Notes: generated by a model not told the origin, from the letters alone. A stretch of 41,836 bases of DNA from Betaproteobacteria bacterium Ga0077523 (GCA_001464695.1 LNDQ01000068.1:1-41836), one strand, 5' to 3'. Counted from the first letter of the stretch, positions 1 to 8,195 are shown. Numbers and translations: made by a program.

Positions 1-14
1 CCGCTACGCGCCCG

Positions 15-353
15 GTGCGCCTCGCGTGCGCGGGGCTCGCGATCGCGCTTACGGTGAACCTGTTCTATCTCGGCGCCGGGCCGGGTGCGGTGAACCTGTT
101 CCAGCCGCCATGGGACAAGGTGGCGCACTTCGCGGCGTTCGCCGTGCTCACGACCCTCGTCGCGATCGGCGTGGGGCTGCGCAGGGTCTGGATCGCGCTT
201 GGCATCGTGGTGCTGATCGGGCTCGCCGATGAGGCGCATCAGGCCACCCTGCCGGGGCGGCATGCCGGTATCGATGATTGGGTCATTGATGCGGTGGCGG
301 CGTTGGTGGTGGTGAGCGTTATTGCGCTTGCGGTGCGGCGCAGGGTTGCTTGA
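15..353 (+). CDS. VanZ-like family membrane protein (5' end probably outside the window)
   Basis: This is a short hydrophobic protein with about three membrane segments. The conserved VanZ-type pattern is visible: a DK-HF segment (WDKVAHFAAFAVL), then a D-E-HQ loop (LADEAHQ), then a DDW-D segment (IDDWVIDAVAAL). VanZ itself gives low-level teicoplanin resistance, but most homologues have no known role. The GTG at 15 is only the first possible start in the window. The frame is open to the left edge and the N-terminus looks short, so the true start is probably a few codons upstream. It converges on rlmJ across a palindrome-rich gap. Family call is firm; function is unknown. Confidence 0.75.
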   Translation: MRLACAGLAIALTVNLFYLGAGPGAVNLFQPPWDKVAHFAAFAVLTTLVAIGVGLRRVWIALGIVVLIGLADEAHQATLPGRHAGIDDWVIDAVAALVVVSVIALAVRRRVA

Positions 354-373
354 AGGGATAGCCCCCATCCCAG

Positions 374-400
374 CCTTCCCCCGGCAGAGCCGGGGGAAGG
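374..400. repeat. GC-rich palindrome, REP-like copy 1
   Basis: A perfect 12-bp stem (CCTTCCCCCGGC / GCCGGGGGAAGG) with a 3-nt loop. It lies between the convergent VanZ-like gene and rlmJ, where it could act as a bidirectional transcription terminator or a REP element. No U-tract follows. Confidence 0.7.
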
Positions 401-442
401 AGTGCCTGTGGGGGGAGTGCGCGAATGCGCGCGTAGTACATC

Positions 443-469
443 CCCTCCCCCGGCTAAGCCGGGGGAGGG
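443..469. repeat. GC-rich palindrome, REP-like copy 2
   Basis: A second 12-bp stem with a 3-nt loop (TAA), nearly identical in sequence to the palindrome at 374-400 (CCCTCCCCCGGC / GCCGGGGGAGGG). Two similar palindromes separated by about 40 nt is the classical BIME-like arrangement. Together they occupy the whole 354-493 gap. Confidence 0.7.
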
Positions 470-493
470 TTAGGGTGGGGGCAGCGCCGCAGC

Positions 494-1339
494 TTAAGTC
501 TGCCGAAACCCCAGCCCGAACTTCGCCGTCTCATCCTGCTTCAACAATCTCACCAACACCGGTAGCGATTCACGCAACGCCGCCTCCAGCTTCCACGGCG
601 GATTGAACACGAACACTCCGCTACCATGCAGTCCGAGACCATCCTCGGCCGGCGCGGCAACACTCAACGACACATCGAGCCAGTCGCCCGCGGCAAGACG
701 TTGCAGTTGCCCAGGCAGCTTCTCCGACTCCGGTCGCTGCACGAGCGGGTACCACACCGCGATGATGCCGGTGGCGAATCGCTCCAGCGCATCGCCCACC
801 GCGGCGGCGACCTTGCGATAGTCGGTCTTGTCCTCGTACGGCGGATCGATCAACACCAGGCCGCGTCGTGACGGTGGTGGCAGCAGTGCCTTGAGCCCAC
901 CGAAGCCGTCCTCCGCGTGGACGACCACGCGCCGCCCGGCACGCTCAAAGTGCTTCTGCAGCACCCGGCTCTCCGTGGTGTGCAATTCGAAGGCGTGCAG
1001 GCGATCGGTCGGGCGCAGCATCTGCAGGGCGATCTGCGGAGAACCCGGGTAGTGGCGCAGGTTGCCATCTGCGTTGCAGACGCGCACTTGTTCGACGTAC
1101 TCAGCCAACGCAGGCGGCAAATCCTTGCGTGTCCAGAGCCGCGCGATGCCGGTGTCCGCCTCCCGGCTCTTCGCCGCGAAGCCGCTGTCGAGTGCATAGC
1201 CGCCGGCGCCCGCGTGCGTGTCGATCACGGTGAACGGCTTGTCCTTGAGCCCCAGGGCGTGCAGCAACTGCACCAGCACGACGTGCTTCAGCACGTCGGC
1301 ATGATTGCCGGCGTGAAACCCGTGCCGATAGCTGAACAC
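494..1339 (-). CDS. rlmJ: 23S rRNA (adenine(2030)-N6)-methyltransferase RlmJ
   Basis: RlmJ methylates A2030 of 23S rRNA using S-adenosylmethionine. The protein opens with the family signature SYRHGFHAGNHADVLKH, has a SAM-binding segment (VIDTHAGAGGY) and the catalytic DPPYE motif (LVLIDPPYEDKTDY). From the GTG at 1339 it is 281 residues, matching the usual length of about 280. The frame stays open upstream, but the extra residues are unlike RlmJ and overlap the preceding ligase gene, so this GTG was chosen although no strong ribosome site precedes it. The upstream ligase ends 4 nt before this start, so the two are probably cotranscribed with the antiporter. Confidence 0.95.
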   Translation of the reverse strand: MFSYRHGFHAGNHADVLKHVVLVQLLHALGLKDKPFTVIDTHAGAGGYALDSGFAAKSREADTGIARLWTRKDLPPALAEYVEQVRVCNADGNLRHYPGSPQIALQMLRPTDRLHAFELHTTESRVLQKHFERAGRRVVVHAEDGFGGLKALLPPPSRRGLVLIDPPYEDKTDYRKVAAAVGDALERFATGIIAVWYPLVQRPESEKLPGQLQRLAAGDWLDVSLSVAAPAEDGLGLHGSGVFVFNPPWKLEAALRESLPVLVRLLKQDETAKFGLGFRQT

Positions 1340-1343
1340 GCGT

Positions 1344-2480
1344 TCAGCCGCGCCCGCGCCAGCGTTCCGCTTGCCGGAAGACCAGGTCGGGGAGCGACCG
1401 GCCGATCTGATAGGTGCTGCGCATCCAGTACGCATCGTTGCCGGCGCCGCCGATCATCCGGCGCAGCACGGCAAACGCCGGCTCGGATTCCGGCGCCAAG
1501 GGGTCGGCACCGAGGGTGTCCAACGTGGCTCCTATGTCCTCTGCGATGGGGCGGCGAGTACGCGTCATGGGGTCGATCAGTTCACCATCCAGCCCGAAGC
1601 GGCAGGCGTGGAAGCGATTGTAGCCGTAGGGCAGGTAGACATCCTCGGTGACTGGGGGACGCTCGGCGAGAATGCGGCGTGCCAGCGCCTGTGCGTAGAT
1701 CGCGAGGGCCGCGGCGGTTTCCACTCGGAGCGGGGTGTCGCAGACGCGAATCTCGATCGTGCCGAACTCCGGCTTCGGACGGATATCCCAGTAGAGGTCC
1801 TTGATGCTTTCCACCACGCCGAGCGCGCGCAGGCGTTCGAAGTAGGTGCGGAACTCATCCCAGCGCAGCACGAAGGGCGCACGCCCGCTCAACGGAAACG
1901 CGAGGATGGCGTTGTAGCGGGAAGAATCGAAGGCGGTGTCGACGCCCTGCAGGTACGGCGACGAGGCCGCCAGTGCGATGAAATGCGGCACGTAGCGCGA
2001 CATCGCATGCAGCAGGTACAGGGCGTCGTCGCCATTCGCACAGCCGACGTGGATGTGCTGGCCGAATACCGTGAACTGCTTCGCGAGATAGCCGTACAGG
2101 GCCGACACCTGGTGAAAGCGCGGCTTGTCGAAGATGCGCCGCTCGCTCCAGTGCTGGAAAGGGTGCGCGCCGCCACCGGACACCAGCACGTTGAGGCGAT
2201 CCGCGGCCGCGACCACGGTATTCCGCACCGACTGCAGCTCAGCCAGCAGCGCATCGTGGCGATCGTGAATACCCGTGCTGATCTCGAGCATGCTCTGCGT
2301 GATCTCGGGCTTCACGTCGCCGGCGTGGGGCTGGCGCTCGATGAGATCGATGAGATCGGAGGCGACCGGTGTCAGGTCGCAATCGCGCGTGTTGAAGAGC
2401 TGCAGTTCGAGCTCGACCCCGAGAGTCAGCGCACGCGACTCGGAAAAGCGCAGCGGATCGCCGGATTCCAGTGCGCTCAC
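1344..2480 (-). CDS. YbdK-type carboxylate-amine ligase (glutamate-cysteine ligase 2 family)
   Basis: A 378-residue protein of the GCS2/YbdK family of ATP-grasp-like ligases, related to plant-type glutamate-cysteine ligase; E. coli YbdK has weak gamma-glutamylcysteine ligase activity. Visible family features are the N-terminal GVELELQLF strand with metal-binding acidic residues, GQHIHVGC near the middle, and the GTIEIRVCDTPL segment. The GTG start overlaps the TGA of the antiporter gene in a GTGA junction (2477-2480), which indicates translational coupling and fixes the start. The true substrate cannot be told from sequence. The same frame is open far upstream inside the antiporter, which is an artefact of high GC. 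Confidence 0.88.
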   Translation of the reverse strand: MSALESGDPLRFSESRALTLGVELELQLFNTRDCDLTPVASDLIDLIERQPHAGDVKPEITQSMLEISTGIHDRHDALLAELQSVRNTVVAAADRLNVLVSGGGAHPFQHWSERRIFDKPRFHQVSALYGYLAKQFTVFGQHIHVGCANGDDALYLLHAMSRYVPHFIALAASSPYLQGVDTAFDSSRYNAILAFPLSGRAPFVLRWDEFRTYFERLRALGVVESIKDLYWDIRPKPEFGTIEIRVCDTPLRVETAAALAIYAQALARRILAERPPVTEDVYLPYGYNRFHACRFGLDGELIDPMTRTRRPIAEDIGATLDTLGADPLAPESEPAFAVLRRMIGGAGNDAYWMRSTYQIGRSLPDLVFRQAERWRGRG

Positions 2481-3682
2481 GCCAGGGCCGCCGATTCTCC
2501 GGCACGGACGAAAGCGAAGCGCGCGAGCAGCGGGCCTGCCATCTCGAGCACCACGAGCGCCGGAACGAGTACCGACAGGAGACCGCGGGCGAGTTCCGGG
2601 AATACCGTGACCGTTTCGTGCACGAAGACCAGCGCCACGGCGGACATGGGCATGAGCCCGAGCGCCACGAGCGAGCCCTTGCGCGTGGAAAGCCCCGATA
2701 CCCTTGAGGTAAGAACCACGCCCACGTACTTGCCCGCGTAACGAGCCGCCACCAGCGCGATCCCGGTAATGGCACCCGCAAGCGCGATCGACAGGTCGAG
2801 CGCGGCTGCCGACAACGCGAACAGCAGCACCAGGAAAATCTGCCCGAGCGGTCCGAAGTCGAGCGATACGAACCGCCGGCGGTCGTCCAGGGCGCGCAAG
2901 CTCGCACCGAACCCGAGCAACACCAGCGCCGATGACAGATTGAGCCATTCGCCCAGCGCAACTGCGACCAGCACCAGCGCGAAGGCACAGACCCGCTGCA
3001 CGTCGCCATACGCATCCAGCCGCATCAGCAGCGGCCGAGCGATCGTGGCGGCGAGAATCGCCAGCATCGACGAGCCGAAGATCAGGTATAGCGGATGCGC
3101 CGCCATCACGACCCAGTCGCCGTGGTACTCGGCGTGGAACCACGCGAGCAGCACGCCGATGGTGATGAAGGCGTAGGCGCAGTCGAGCGCAGTGAGCAGC
3201 TCGACTCGTTGCGTGACCTGGCCGCTGGCGCGCAGATCGCGGGCCAGCGTCATCACCGTGGCCGGCGAGGTGGCCATGGCGATCGCGGCTGCGAAAGCTG
3301 CCACCGGCGGTGAAACGCGCAGCAGCAGCAGGATCAGGAACACCGCGACGAAGGCGAGCGTGGCTTCGAGGACGCTCGTGCCCGCGAGCCAGGGGTTGCG
3401 CCGCAACCAGCCCAGATCGATGCGCTGGCCGAACTCGAACAGCACCAGGCCTGCCGCGACGTGCATGATGAACTGCAGATCGTGCAGCGCTTCGGCATCC
3501 AGCAGGCCGGTCGCGCTGGGCCCGTAGAAGGCGCCGGCGATGACCCAGCCGATCAGGCGCGGCAGCTTGAAGACCCGCTGGACGATCTCGCCGGCCACCA
3601 GCGCGGCGAGCAGCACCAGGGCTGCCATCGTGAGGCTGCCCACGTGCGGCGGCCAGGAGGGGAGGAAGAACAGCGTATCCAT
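2477..3682 (-). CDS. CPA2-family cation:proton antiporter
   Basis: A 401-residue integral membrane protein with about 12 hydrophobic segments and the Na+/H+ exchanger (KefB/CPA2) fold. It has the early LPRLIGWVIAGAFYGP segment, the MATSPATVMTLARDL segment in the centre, and GFGASLRALDDRRRF. It exchanges K+ or Na+ for H+ across the inner membrane. There is no C-terminal RCK/TrkA_N domain, unlike KefB/KefC, so glutathione gating by an attached domain is not expected. Notably, a possible glutathione-type ligase gene follows directly with a 4-bp overlap. It is first in the probable operon antiporter-ligase-rlmJ. Confidence 0.88.
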   Translation of the reverse strand: MDTLFFLPSWPPHVGSLTMAALVLLAALVAGEIVQRVFKLPRLIGWVIAGAFYGPSATGLLDAEALHDLQFIMHVAAGLVLFEFGQRIDLGWLRRNPWLAGTSVLEATLAFVAVFLILLLLRVSPPVAAFAAAIAMATSPATVMTLARDLRASGQVTQRVELLTALDCAYAFITIGVLLAWFHAEYHGDWVVMAAHPLYLIFGSSMLAILAATIARPLLMRLDAYGDVQRVCAFALVLVAVALGEWLNLSSALVLLGFGASLRALDDRRRFVSLDFGPLGQIFLVLLFALSAAALDLSIALAGAITGIALVAARYAGKYVGVVLTSRVSGLSTRKGSLVALGLMPMSAVALVFVHETVTVFPELARGLLSVLVPALVVLEMAGPLLARFAFVRAGESAALA

Positions 3683-4019
3683 GCTTCAGGCGCGCACGGC
3701 AATATGCTGGACGAATGGATCCATCGAGGTGTTCTCCCTTTGTCTGATGGCTGGTTTCGTCTCCGGACGACGACGAGTCCGGGGGAGTTCAAAGATGACC
3801 CCGGACGACGGACCACGGAATGGTAAAAAAGTTTGGACGGGCGGCGAATCAGTGTTCCGCTGACAGGGGAATTCCTGAGGGCTCCTGCCTGGGCGGATGC
3901 GCTGGGGAGGAGAAGCGCTCAACGCGGAGGACGCGGGCGACGCGGGATAATGCAACCCCAGACGGCTTTTCGGTCTTGGGCTTCCTCCGCGTCCCCCGCG
4001 TCCTCCGCGTTGAGCGCTT
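3683..4019. other. Gene-free region of 337 bp between the antiporter and the sensor kinase
   Basis: No credible coding region. It must hold the promoter of the minus-strand antiporter operon, but I cannot place convincing -35/-10 boxes. It contains a small dyad CCGGAC/GTCCGG (3763-3782), a direct repeat of CCGGACGACG (3763 and 3801), and the large inverted repeat described separately at 3913-4019. Confidence 0.6.
3913..4019. repeat. Large imperfect inverted repeat with 33-nt arms abutting the kinase stop codon
   Basis: The arms at 3913-3945 and 3987-4019 are reverse complements with one mismatch (C3938 opposite C3994) around a 41-nt loop. The arms are built from the motif GCGGAGGACGCGG. The right arm ends exactly where the kinase stop codon begins (4020). 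On the minus strand it would form a very stable hairpin at the 3' end of the kinase transcript, acting as a terminator or mRNA stabiliser, or it is a mobile repeat of REP/MITE type. Confidence 0.8.
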
Positions 4020-5267
4020 TCAGCTCTTTACGAGCGTCACCACGAACGTGCTCCCGCCGCCCGGTCGCGCTTCGTACCGCGCATCGCCCCCATGACGCCG
4101 AGCGATCTGCCGTACCAGCGACAGACCCAGACCGACGCCCGAGCCCGTCTCCGCCATGCCACGCACGCGGTAGAACGGTTCGAAGATGCGCTCGTGTTCG
4201 GTCGACGGTACACCTGGTCCGCGATCGGACACACGCAAGGTGATGGGGTCCGAACTGTCAAGCGTCGCTTCGATGGGGGTGTCGCCGCCGTAGCGGCGCG
4301 CATTCTCCAGCAGATTGCGCACGAGCCGGCGCAACAGACGGGAATCGCCTTGGATGAGAGTGATGGGCCCTGAGGCTTGAGCGCCGAACTCGGCAGCTTC
4401 CTCGGCCACGAGGGCGAGCAGGTCGACCTCTTCGGTCTGCCCCGGGACGGCGCCGGCGTCGAGCCGGCTCGCTTCGAGCAGTTCATCGATGAGGGCGTCG
4501 AGTTCGGCGACGTCGCGAGCGAGGCGCGCCTTCAGCTCCGGCCTCTCTTCCGCAGTGAGCAACTCGACAGCCATGCGCATGCGGGCGAGTGGCGAACGCA
4601 GCTCGTGGGATACGTTCGCGAGCAGCGATTTTTGCGTGCCCACCAACTGCTCGATCCGCTCAGCCGTTCGATTGAAGCTCGCCGCGAGTTCCGCCACTTC
4701 GTCGTGGCCTTCGACGTCCACGCGTGCCGTGAGGTCGCCTGCGCCCAGGGCGTCCACGCGCGATTGCAGACGTTCCAGGCGCCCCGTGATCCGCCGCACG
4801 ATGAAGAACGCGCCACCGGCCGAGGTGACCAGCAACAGGCACAGCCCGGCCAGCAGGCCCGGACCGCGCGGCCGCTTCGCGGGCCGGACCATCACCGTGC
4901 GGCCGTCGTCGAGCTTCAGGGCCGTGGCCGGCCCGCCCGGCAGATGCACGAAGCCGCTGCCGTCGAGGTCGGGCGGTGGCGGTGGCAGCGGCCGGCCCGC
5001 GTGCGCGATCAGCGCGCCGCGTGGATCGCGCACCGTCACCGTGGCCGGGAATCGGGCGGCGAGCCGATCGATGGCCGCTTGCACATCGGCGCGGGGCGCG
5101 TCCGGTTTCGGCAGCGCGTCGCCGACCAGCACCGCCATGCCCTCCAGCAGGCGATGGTCCTTGCGGTCATCGGGCAGGAGCCACCAGGCGGCGGCCAGGA
5201 GCGCCGCGAACAGCACGAGAATACCGAGGAACGCGAGCCAGATCTGCAGGTAGAGGCGGCGCATCAT
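4020..5267 (-). CDS. Sensor histidine kinase, CpxA-like
   Basis: A 415-residue inner-membrane kinase. Membrane segments lie at about residues 8-30 and 138-158, flanking a periplasmic sensor of about 105 residues with a proline run. A HAMP linker follows (about 158-212), then the HisKA dimerisation helix with phospho-acceptor His221 (NVSHELRSPLARM), and the ATPase domain with N-box (RNLLENARRYG), G1 (DRGPGVP) and G2 (GSGVGLGLSLVRQ). It is the partner of the regulator at 5550-6239, although a 282-bp repeat-filled gap separates them. Two adjacent ATG codons (5267, 5264) are possible starts, neither with a clear ribosome site. Confidence 0.9.
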   Translation of the reverse strand: MMRRLYLQIWLAFLGILVLFAALLAAAWWLLPDDRKDHRLLEGMAVLVGDALPKPDAPRADVQAAIDRLAARFPATVTVRDPRGALIAHAGRPLPPPPPDLDGSGFVHLPGGPATALKLDDGRTVMVRPAKRPRGPGLLAGLCLLLVTSAGGAFFIVRRITGRLERLQSRVDALGAGDLTARVDVEGHDEVAELAASFNRTAERIEQLVGTQKSLLANVSHELRSPLARMRMAVELLTAEERPELKARLARDVAELDALIDELLEASRLDAGAVPGQTEEVDLLALVAEEAAEFGAQASGPITLIQGDSRLLRRLVRNLLENARRYGGDTPIEATLDSSDPITLRVSDRGPGVPSTEHERIFEPFYRVRGMAETGSGVGLGLSLVRQIARRHGGDARYEARPGGGSTFVVTLVKS

Positions 5268-5314
5268 GTCGATGCTTGTTGCGGCGTGTTAGTCGCGAAG
5301 GCCTCCCTCACCCC

Positions 5315-5375
5315 GACCCCTGCGGGGTGAATGGTGGTTACCCTCACCCCAACCCCTCTCCCGGAGGGAGAGGGG
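5315..5375. repeat. 61-bp intergenic repeat, copy 1
   Basis: It contains a short palindrome at its left end (ACCCCTGCGGGGT) and a 10-bp stem with 3-nt loop (CCCCTCTCCC / GGGAGAGGGG, 5353-5375). The sequence is repeated at 5387-5447 with one substitution. REP-like unit between the regulator and kinase genes. Confidence 0.85.
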
Positions 5376-5386
5376 CCGGCGTTGCC

Positions 5387-5447
5387 GACCCCTGCGGGGT
5401 GAATGGTGGTTGCCCTCACCCCAACCCCTCTCCCGGAGGGAGAGGGG
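5387..5447. repeat. 61-bp intergenic repeat, copy 2
   Basis: A second copy, 72 bp downstream of the first and identical except A5340 versus G5412. A third, diverged stem rich in CCCTCTC/GAGAGGG follows at about 5467-5490. Together these elements fill most of the 5268-5549 gap, which has no gene. Confidence 0.85.
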
Positions 5448-5549
5448 CTTTGCAGCGGGGTTTGCCTCCCTCTCTCTCTGGGAGAGGGACCGAGGGGGAG
5501 GGAAGGCGACACGGATCGAAGCACACTGCGCGCGACAAGTGATTTCATC

Positions 5550-6239
5550 TCAGCTCTGCTCGCGGGCGAACACGTAACCGGCACCACGGACCGTGAGGAT
5601 GCGCCGCGGATTCTTCGGCTCGTCCTCGATCGCGGCACGGATGCGCGAGATGTGCACGTCGAGGCTGCGGTCGAACGCCTCGGCACCGTGACCACGCAGG
5701 CGGTCCATCAACGCATCGCGCGAGAGCACGCGTCCCGCCTCGCTCGCGAGTACCCAGAGCAGCTCGAATTGATGGCTCGTGAGGGTCCGCTCTTCGCCAT
5801 CGACGCTCACCACGCGGGCATCGCGATCGATCTCGAGGCGGCCGAAGCGCAACACCTCGCGCGGGCCGTTCGTCCCACGGCCACGCCGAAGGATCGCTCG
5901 CAATCGCGCCAGCAACTCGCGTGGCTCGAAGGGTTTCGGCAAGTAGTCGTCGGCACCCAGTTCGAGGCCGACGATGCGGTCCGCGGCGTCACCGCGCGCG
6001 GTCAGCATGAGGATGGGCACGGTGGACTGTGCGCGGATGTCGCGACACACGTCGAAACCGTCACCGTCCGGCAGCATCACATCCAGCAACACGGCGTCGA
6101 AGGCCTCGCGGCGAGCGCGCGCGAGGCCTTCGTTCGCCGTCCCGGCCTGCTCCACGCGGTAGCCTGCGCGGCCGAGGTATTCGGCCACCATGGCTGCCAG
6201 CGCGCGATCATCCTCGATCAGGAGCAGGCTGGGACTCAT
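5550..6239 (-). CDS. OmpR-family response regulator, CpxR-like
   Basis: A 229-residue transcription factor. The N-terminal receiver has the acidic pair Asp10/Asp11, phospho-acceptor Asp53 (LLDVMLPDGDG), and the conserved Lys104 in the segment GADDYLPKPF, which closely resembles CpxR. The C-terminal winged helix (about 130-226) has the RSLDVHISRIRAAI recognition region and the ending VRGAGYVFA. The start is an ATG preceded by AAGG at good spacing. It sits 8 bp downstream of a CpxP-like gene, and the order chaperone-regulator-kinase suggests an envelope or metal stress system. An RstA-like assignment is also possible. Confidence 0.92.
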   Translation of the reverse strand: MSPSLLLIEDDRALAAMVAEYLGRAGYRVEQAGTANEGLARARREAFDAVLLDVMLPDGDGFDVCRDIRAQSTVPILMLTARGDAADRIVGLELGADDYLPKPFEPRELLARLRAILRRGRGTNGPREVLRFGRLEIDRDARVVSVDGEERTLTSHQFELLWVLASEAGRVLSRDALMDRLRGHGAEAFDRSLDVHISRIRAAIEDEPKNPRRILTVRGAGYVFAREQS

Positions 6240-6247
6240 CGCACGCC

Positions 6248-6835
6248 TTAGGTGCGCGGCGGACGTTCGCCGGGACCGCGCGGACCGTGGCCGCCGGGAG
6301 GACCGAAGCCCATGGGTCCGCCGAAACTGCGGGCGAGATCGACCAGGCCGCGACGCTGTTCCGGGGTGAGCACGTCCGACACGTCGGCGAGCGCGGTGGT
6401 GATCCGCTGCGACGCGCGTTCAGCCAATTCCAGCTCGGCCTTGCGCAGCGCTTCGAGCTTCGTGCGGTCCACCGCTTCGGCCGTCAGCGCTTCCAGCAGC
6501 GCGTCGCGATTGCCGTGGTGCGATTCACGCAGTCCCGACAGATCGGTCACCGCGGCGCCCACGATCTCCTTCACTTTGACCTTCTGCTCATCAGTGGCCT
6601 TGACCTTGGTGAGCATCCAGTCGGTGGCGAAGTCCACGCGCTGGCGCATGGCTTCCGGTCCCATCGAGCCATGGTGGCGGCCGGCGCAGCGTTTGAATAC
6701 GCCGGGCCCGTCGTGGGCGTAGGCGGCAAAGCCGGCCGTGCCGGCGAGCAACGCGCCGGCCAGGCCGCCGGTCAGCAGACCGGCGAGGAAGCGGCGCTTG
6801 GGTTTGGCGTTCGGAACGGGTTTGCTGGGTTCCAT
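6248..6835 (-). CDS. Spy/CpxP-family periplasmic stress protein
   Basis: 195 residues. A basic N-terminus followed by a hydrophobic segment (about 15-38) and an AYA-H junction predict export. The mature part is helical and charged and carries the LTxxQ signature of the Spy/CpxP family (DVLTPEQRRGL), plus a second weaker copy (KATDEQKVK). It is His-rich near the N-terminus (RHHGSMG) and ends in a Gly/Pro-rich tail, like periplasmic metal-sensing relatives. Family members act as ATP-independent chaperones or restrain the cognate kinase. The ATG at 6835 has AAGGAG upstream. It is first in an operon with the regulator and kinase, with a CpxR-type box about 95 bp upstream. Confidence 0.88.
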   Translation of the reverse strand: MEPSKPVPNAKPKRRFLAGLLTGGLAGALLAGTAGFAAYAHDGPGVFKRCAGRHHGSMGPEAMRQRVDFATDWMLTKVKATDEQKVKVKEIVGAAVTDLSGLRESHHGNRDALLEALTAEAVDRTKLEALRKAELELAERASQRITTALADVSDVLTPEQRRGLVDLARSFGGPMGFGPPGGHGPRGPGERPPRT

Positions 6836-6927
6836 GACAACTGTCTCCTTGACGTTTGCGCGCAGTGCACCGTGCACCGGCGACGTTGCCATGTTGTCCC
6901 TCGCGACTTTCCGCCCTGTGTGCCGTT

Positions 6928-6943
6928 TGTAAAGAAATGCAAA
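6928..6943. promoter_or_regulatory. CpxR/RstA-type operator upstream of the CpxP-like gene
   Basis: The plus strand reads GTAAA-N5-GCAAA (6929-6943), one mismatch from the tandem GTAAA-N5-GTAAA box bound by CpxR. The minus strand over 6928-6941 reads TGCATTTCTTTACA, matching 10 of 12 defined positions of the RstA box TACATNTNGTTACA. Its place in the promoter region of the CpxP-like operon fits autoregulation by the encoded regulator. Confidence 0.5.
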
Positions 6944-6972
6944 GACGGTCAGTGGCGCCGGGCCGCCCCGCA

Positions 6973-8187
6973 TCAGGGCACGGGTGCGAACATGGGGAGC
7001 AGAAGGAACGCCTTGATGATGAGTGCGTTGGCGAGGTCGACGAAGATCGAACCGCACAGTGTGATGAGCAGGAAGGCCTTCGGCGACGGACCGTAGCGCG
7101 TCGCGAGTTGCTCCATGGTGGCCATGGCCACCGGCATCGAACTCAGCCCGAAACCGAGAAAGCCGCCGGCGGTGACGGCCGCGTCGTAGTCGCGCCCCAG
7201 CCAGCGGAACAGCAGGAAGACGGCCACCAGGCAGGACAGCGTGATCTGCACGACGGCATTGATGACCAAAGGCCAGATGGTGCTGCTGACCGTCCACAGC
7301 CGCAGGCTCATCAGGCTCAGGACGAGGAAAACCTGCAGCGCCACTTCACCGGCGTGTTCGATCGCTTCGAGATCGAAGGGCCGGCGGAAGGCGTCGAGGG
7401 TATTGCCGAGCAGCACGCCGGCCAGCATCGCCGTGAGGAAGCCCGGCAGCACGAAGTCGCGCGCGCGCGCCCATTCGTTGGCGAGTTGACCGAGCACCAC
7501 GGACAGGCCGATGGCGAGCAACGCAGCGACCACCTGGTCAACGGTGGCCGCGCGCGGCCGGGCCTCGCCGGTCTCTGCCATCCAGGGGACCTGGCCCGGT
7601 TGCGCCGTCCCGCCGAGCTTGTGCTTGACCACTAGGTAGCCTGCGACGGGGCCGGAGACGAGTGCACCCGTGACCACGGCGATGGTCGCTGCAGCGATGC
7701 CGATCTCGGGCGCCTGTACCAGCCCGAAATGATCGTGGGCTTCCTGGGCCCACGCCATCGCAGTGCCGGGCCCGCCGACGAACGAAGCGCTACCCATCAG
7801 CAGGCCATAGAACGGATGCTCGCCGAACGCGCCCACCACCAGCAGCCCCGCGGCGTTCTGCACCACCAGCAATACCACGACGGCGACGCACAGATACGCG
7901 AGTGGGAGACCGCCGCGCTTGAGTGCCGCCAGGCGCGACGCAAGGCCGATCGTGGCGAAGAAGAACAGCAGCAGCACGTCGCGCAGCTCGCGCGCGAACT
8001 TCACCTCGATGTCGAAGCCGAGATAGAGACACAACGTACCGGCGGCGACGATGAGCCCGCCGATCACCGGCGCCGGAATGTTGAGGCGCTGGATAGTCGC
8101 GAAGCGACGGTAGATGCGGATGCCGGTGACCAGTGCGACCAGGCCGACCAGCAGGGTGATGATCTCGGAAGGATTGAGGGTGGTCAT
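6973..8187 (-). CDS. gltS: Sodium/glutamate symporter GltS
   Basis: A 404-residue inner-membrane carrier that takes up glutamate with Na+. The polytopic hydrophobic pattern, overall length and the re-entrant motif GGPGTAMAW (GGHGTAAAW in E. coli GltS) together with FGLSSMPVAMATM in the second half support the family. The start ATG at 8187 was chosen because upstream in-frame sequence is hydrophilic and overlaps the lipocalin-like gene, whose stop is only 8 bp away. It is the last gene of the long minus-strand run. Whether it is cotranscribed with the ABC genes is inferred from spacing only. Confidence 0.9.
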   Translation of the reverse strand: MTTLNPSEIITLLVGLVALVTGIRIYRRFATIQRLNIPAPVIGGLIVAAGTLCLYLGFDIEVKFARELRDVLLLFFFATIGLASRLAALKRGGLPLAYLCVAVVVLLVVQNAAGLLVVGAFGEHPFYGLLMGSASFVGGPGTAMAWAQEAHDHFGLVQAPEIGIAAATIAVVTGALVSGPVAGYLVVKHKLGGTAQPGQVPWMAETGEARPRAATVDQVVAALLAIGLSVVLGQLANEWARARDFVLPGFLTAMLAGVLLGNTLDAFRRPFDLEAIEHAGEVALQVFLVLSLMSLRLWTVSSTIWPLVINAVVQITLSCLVAVFLLFRWLGRDYDAAVTAGGFLGFGLSSMPVAMATMEQLATRYGPSPKAFLLITLCGSIFVDLANALIIKAFLLLPMFAPVP

Positions 8188-8195
8188 GGCGGTGC

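Noticed and set aside
1340..1435. N-terminal extension of RlmJ to an upstream ATG
   Set aside because: The added residues do not resemble RlmJ, overlap the ligase gene, and the protein from the GTG at 1339 has exactly the family N-terminus and length.
5315..5510. CRISPR array from the repeated units
   Set aside because: There are only two full copies with an 11-bp gap, the units are palindromic GC-rich REP-like DNA, and no cas genes are near.
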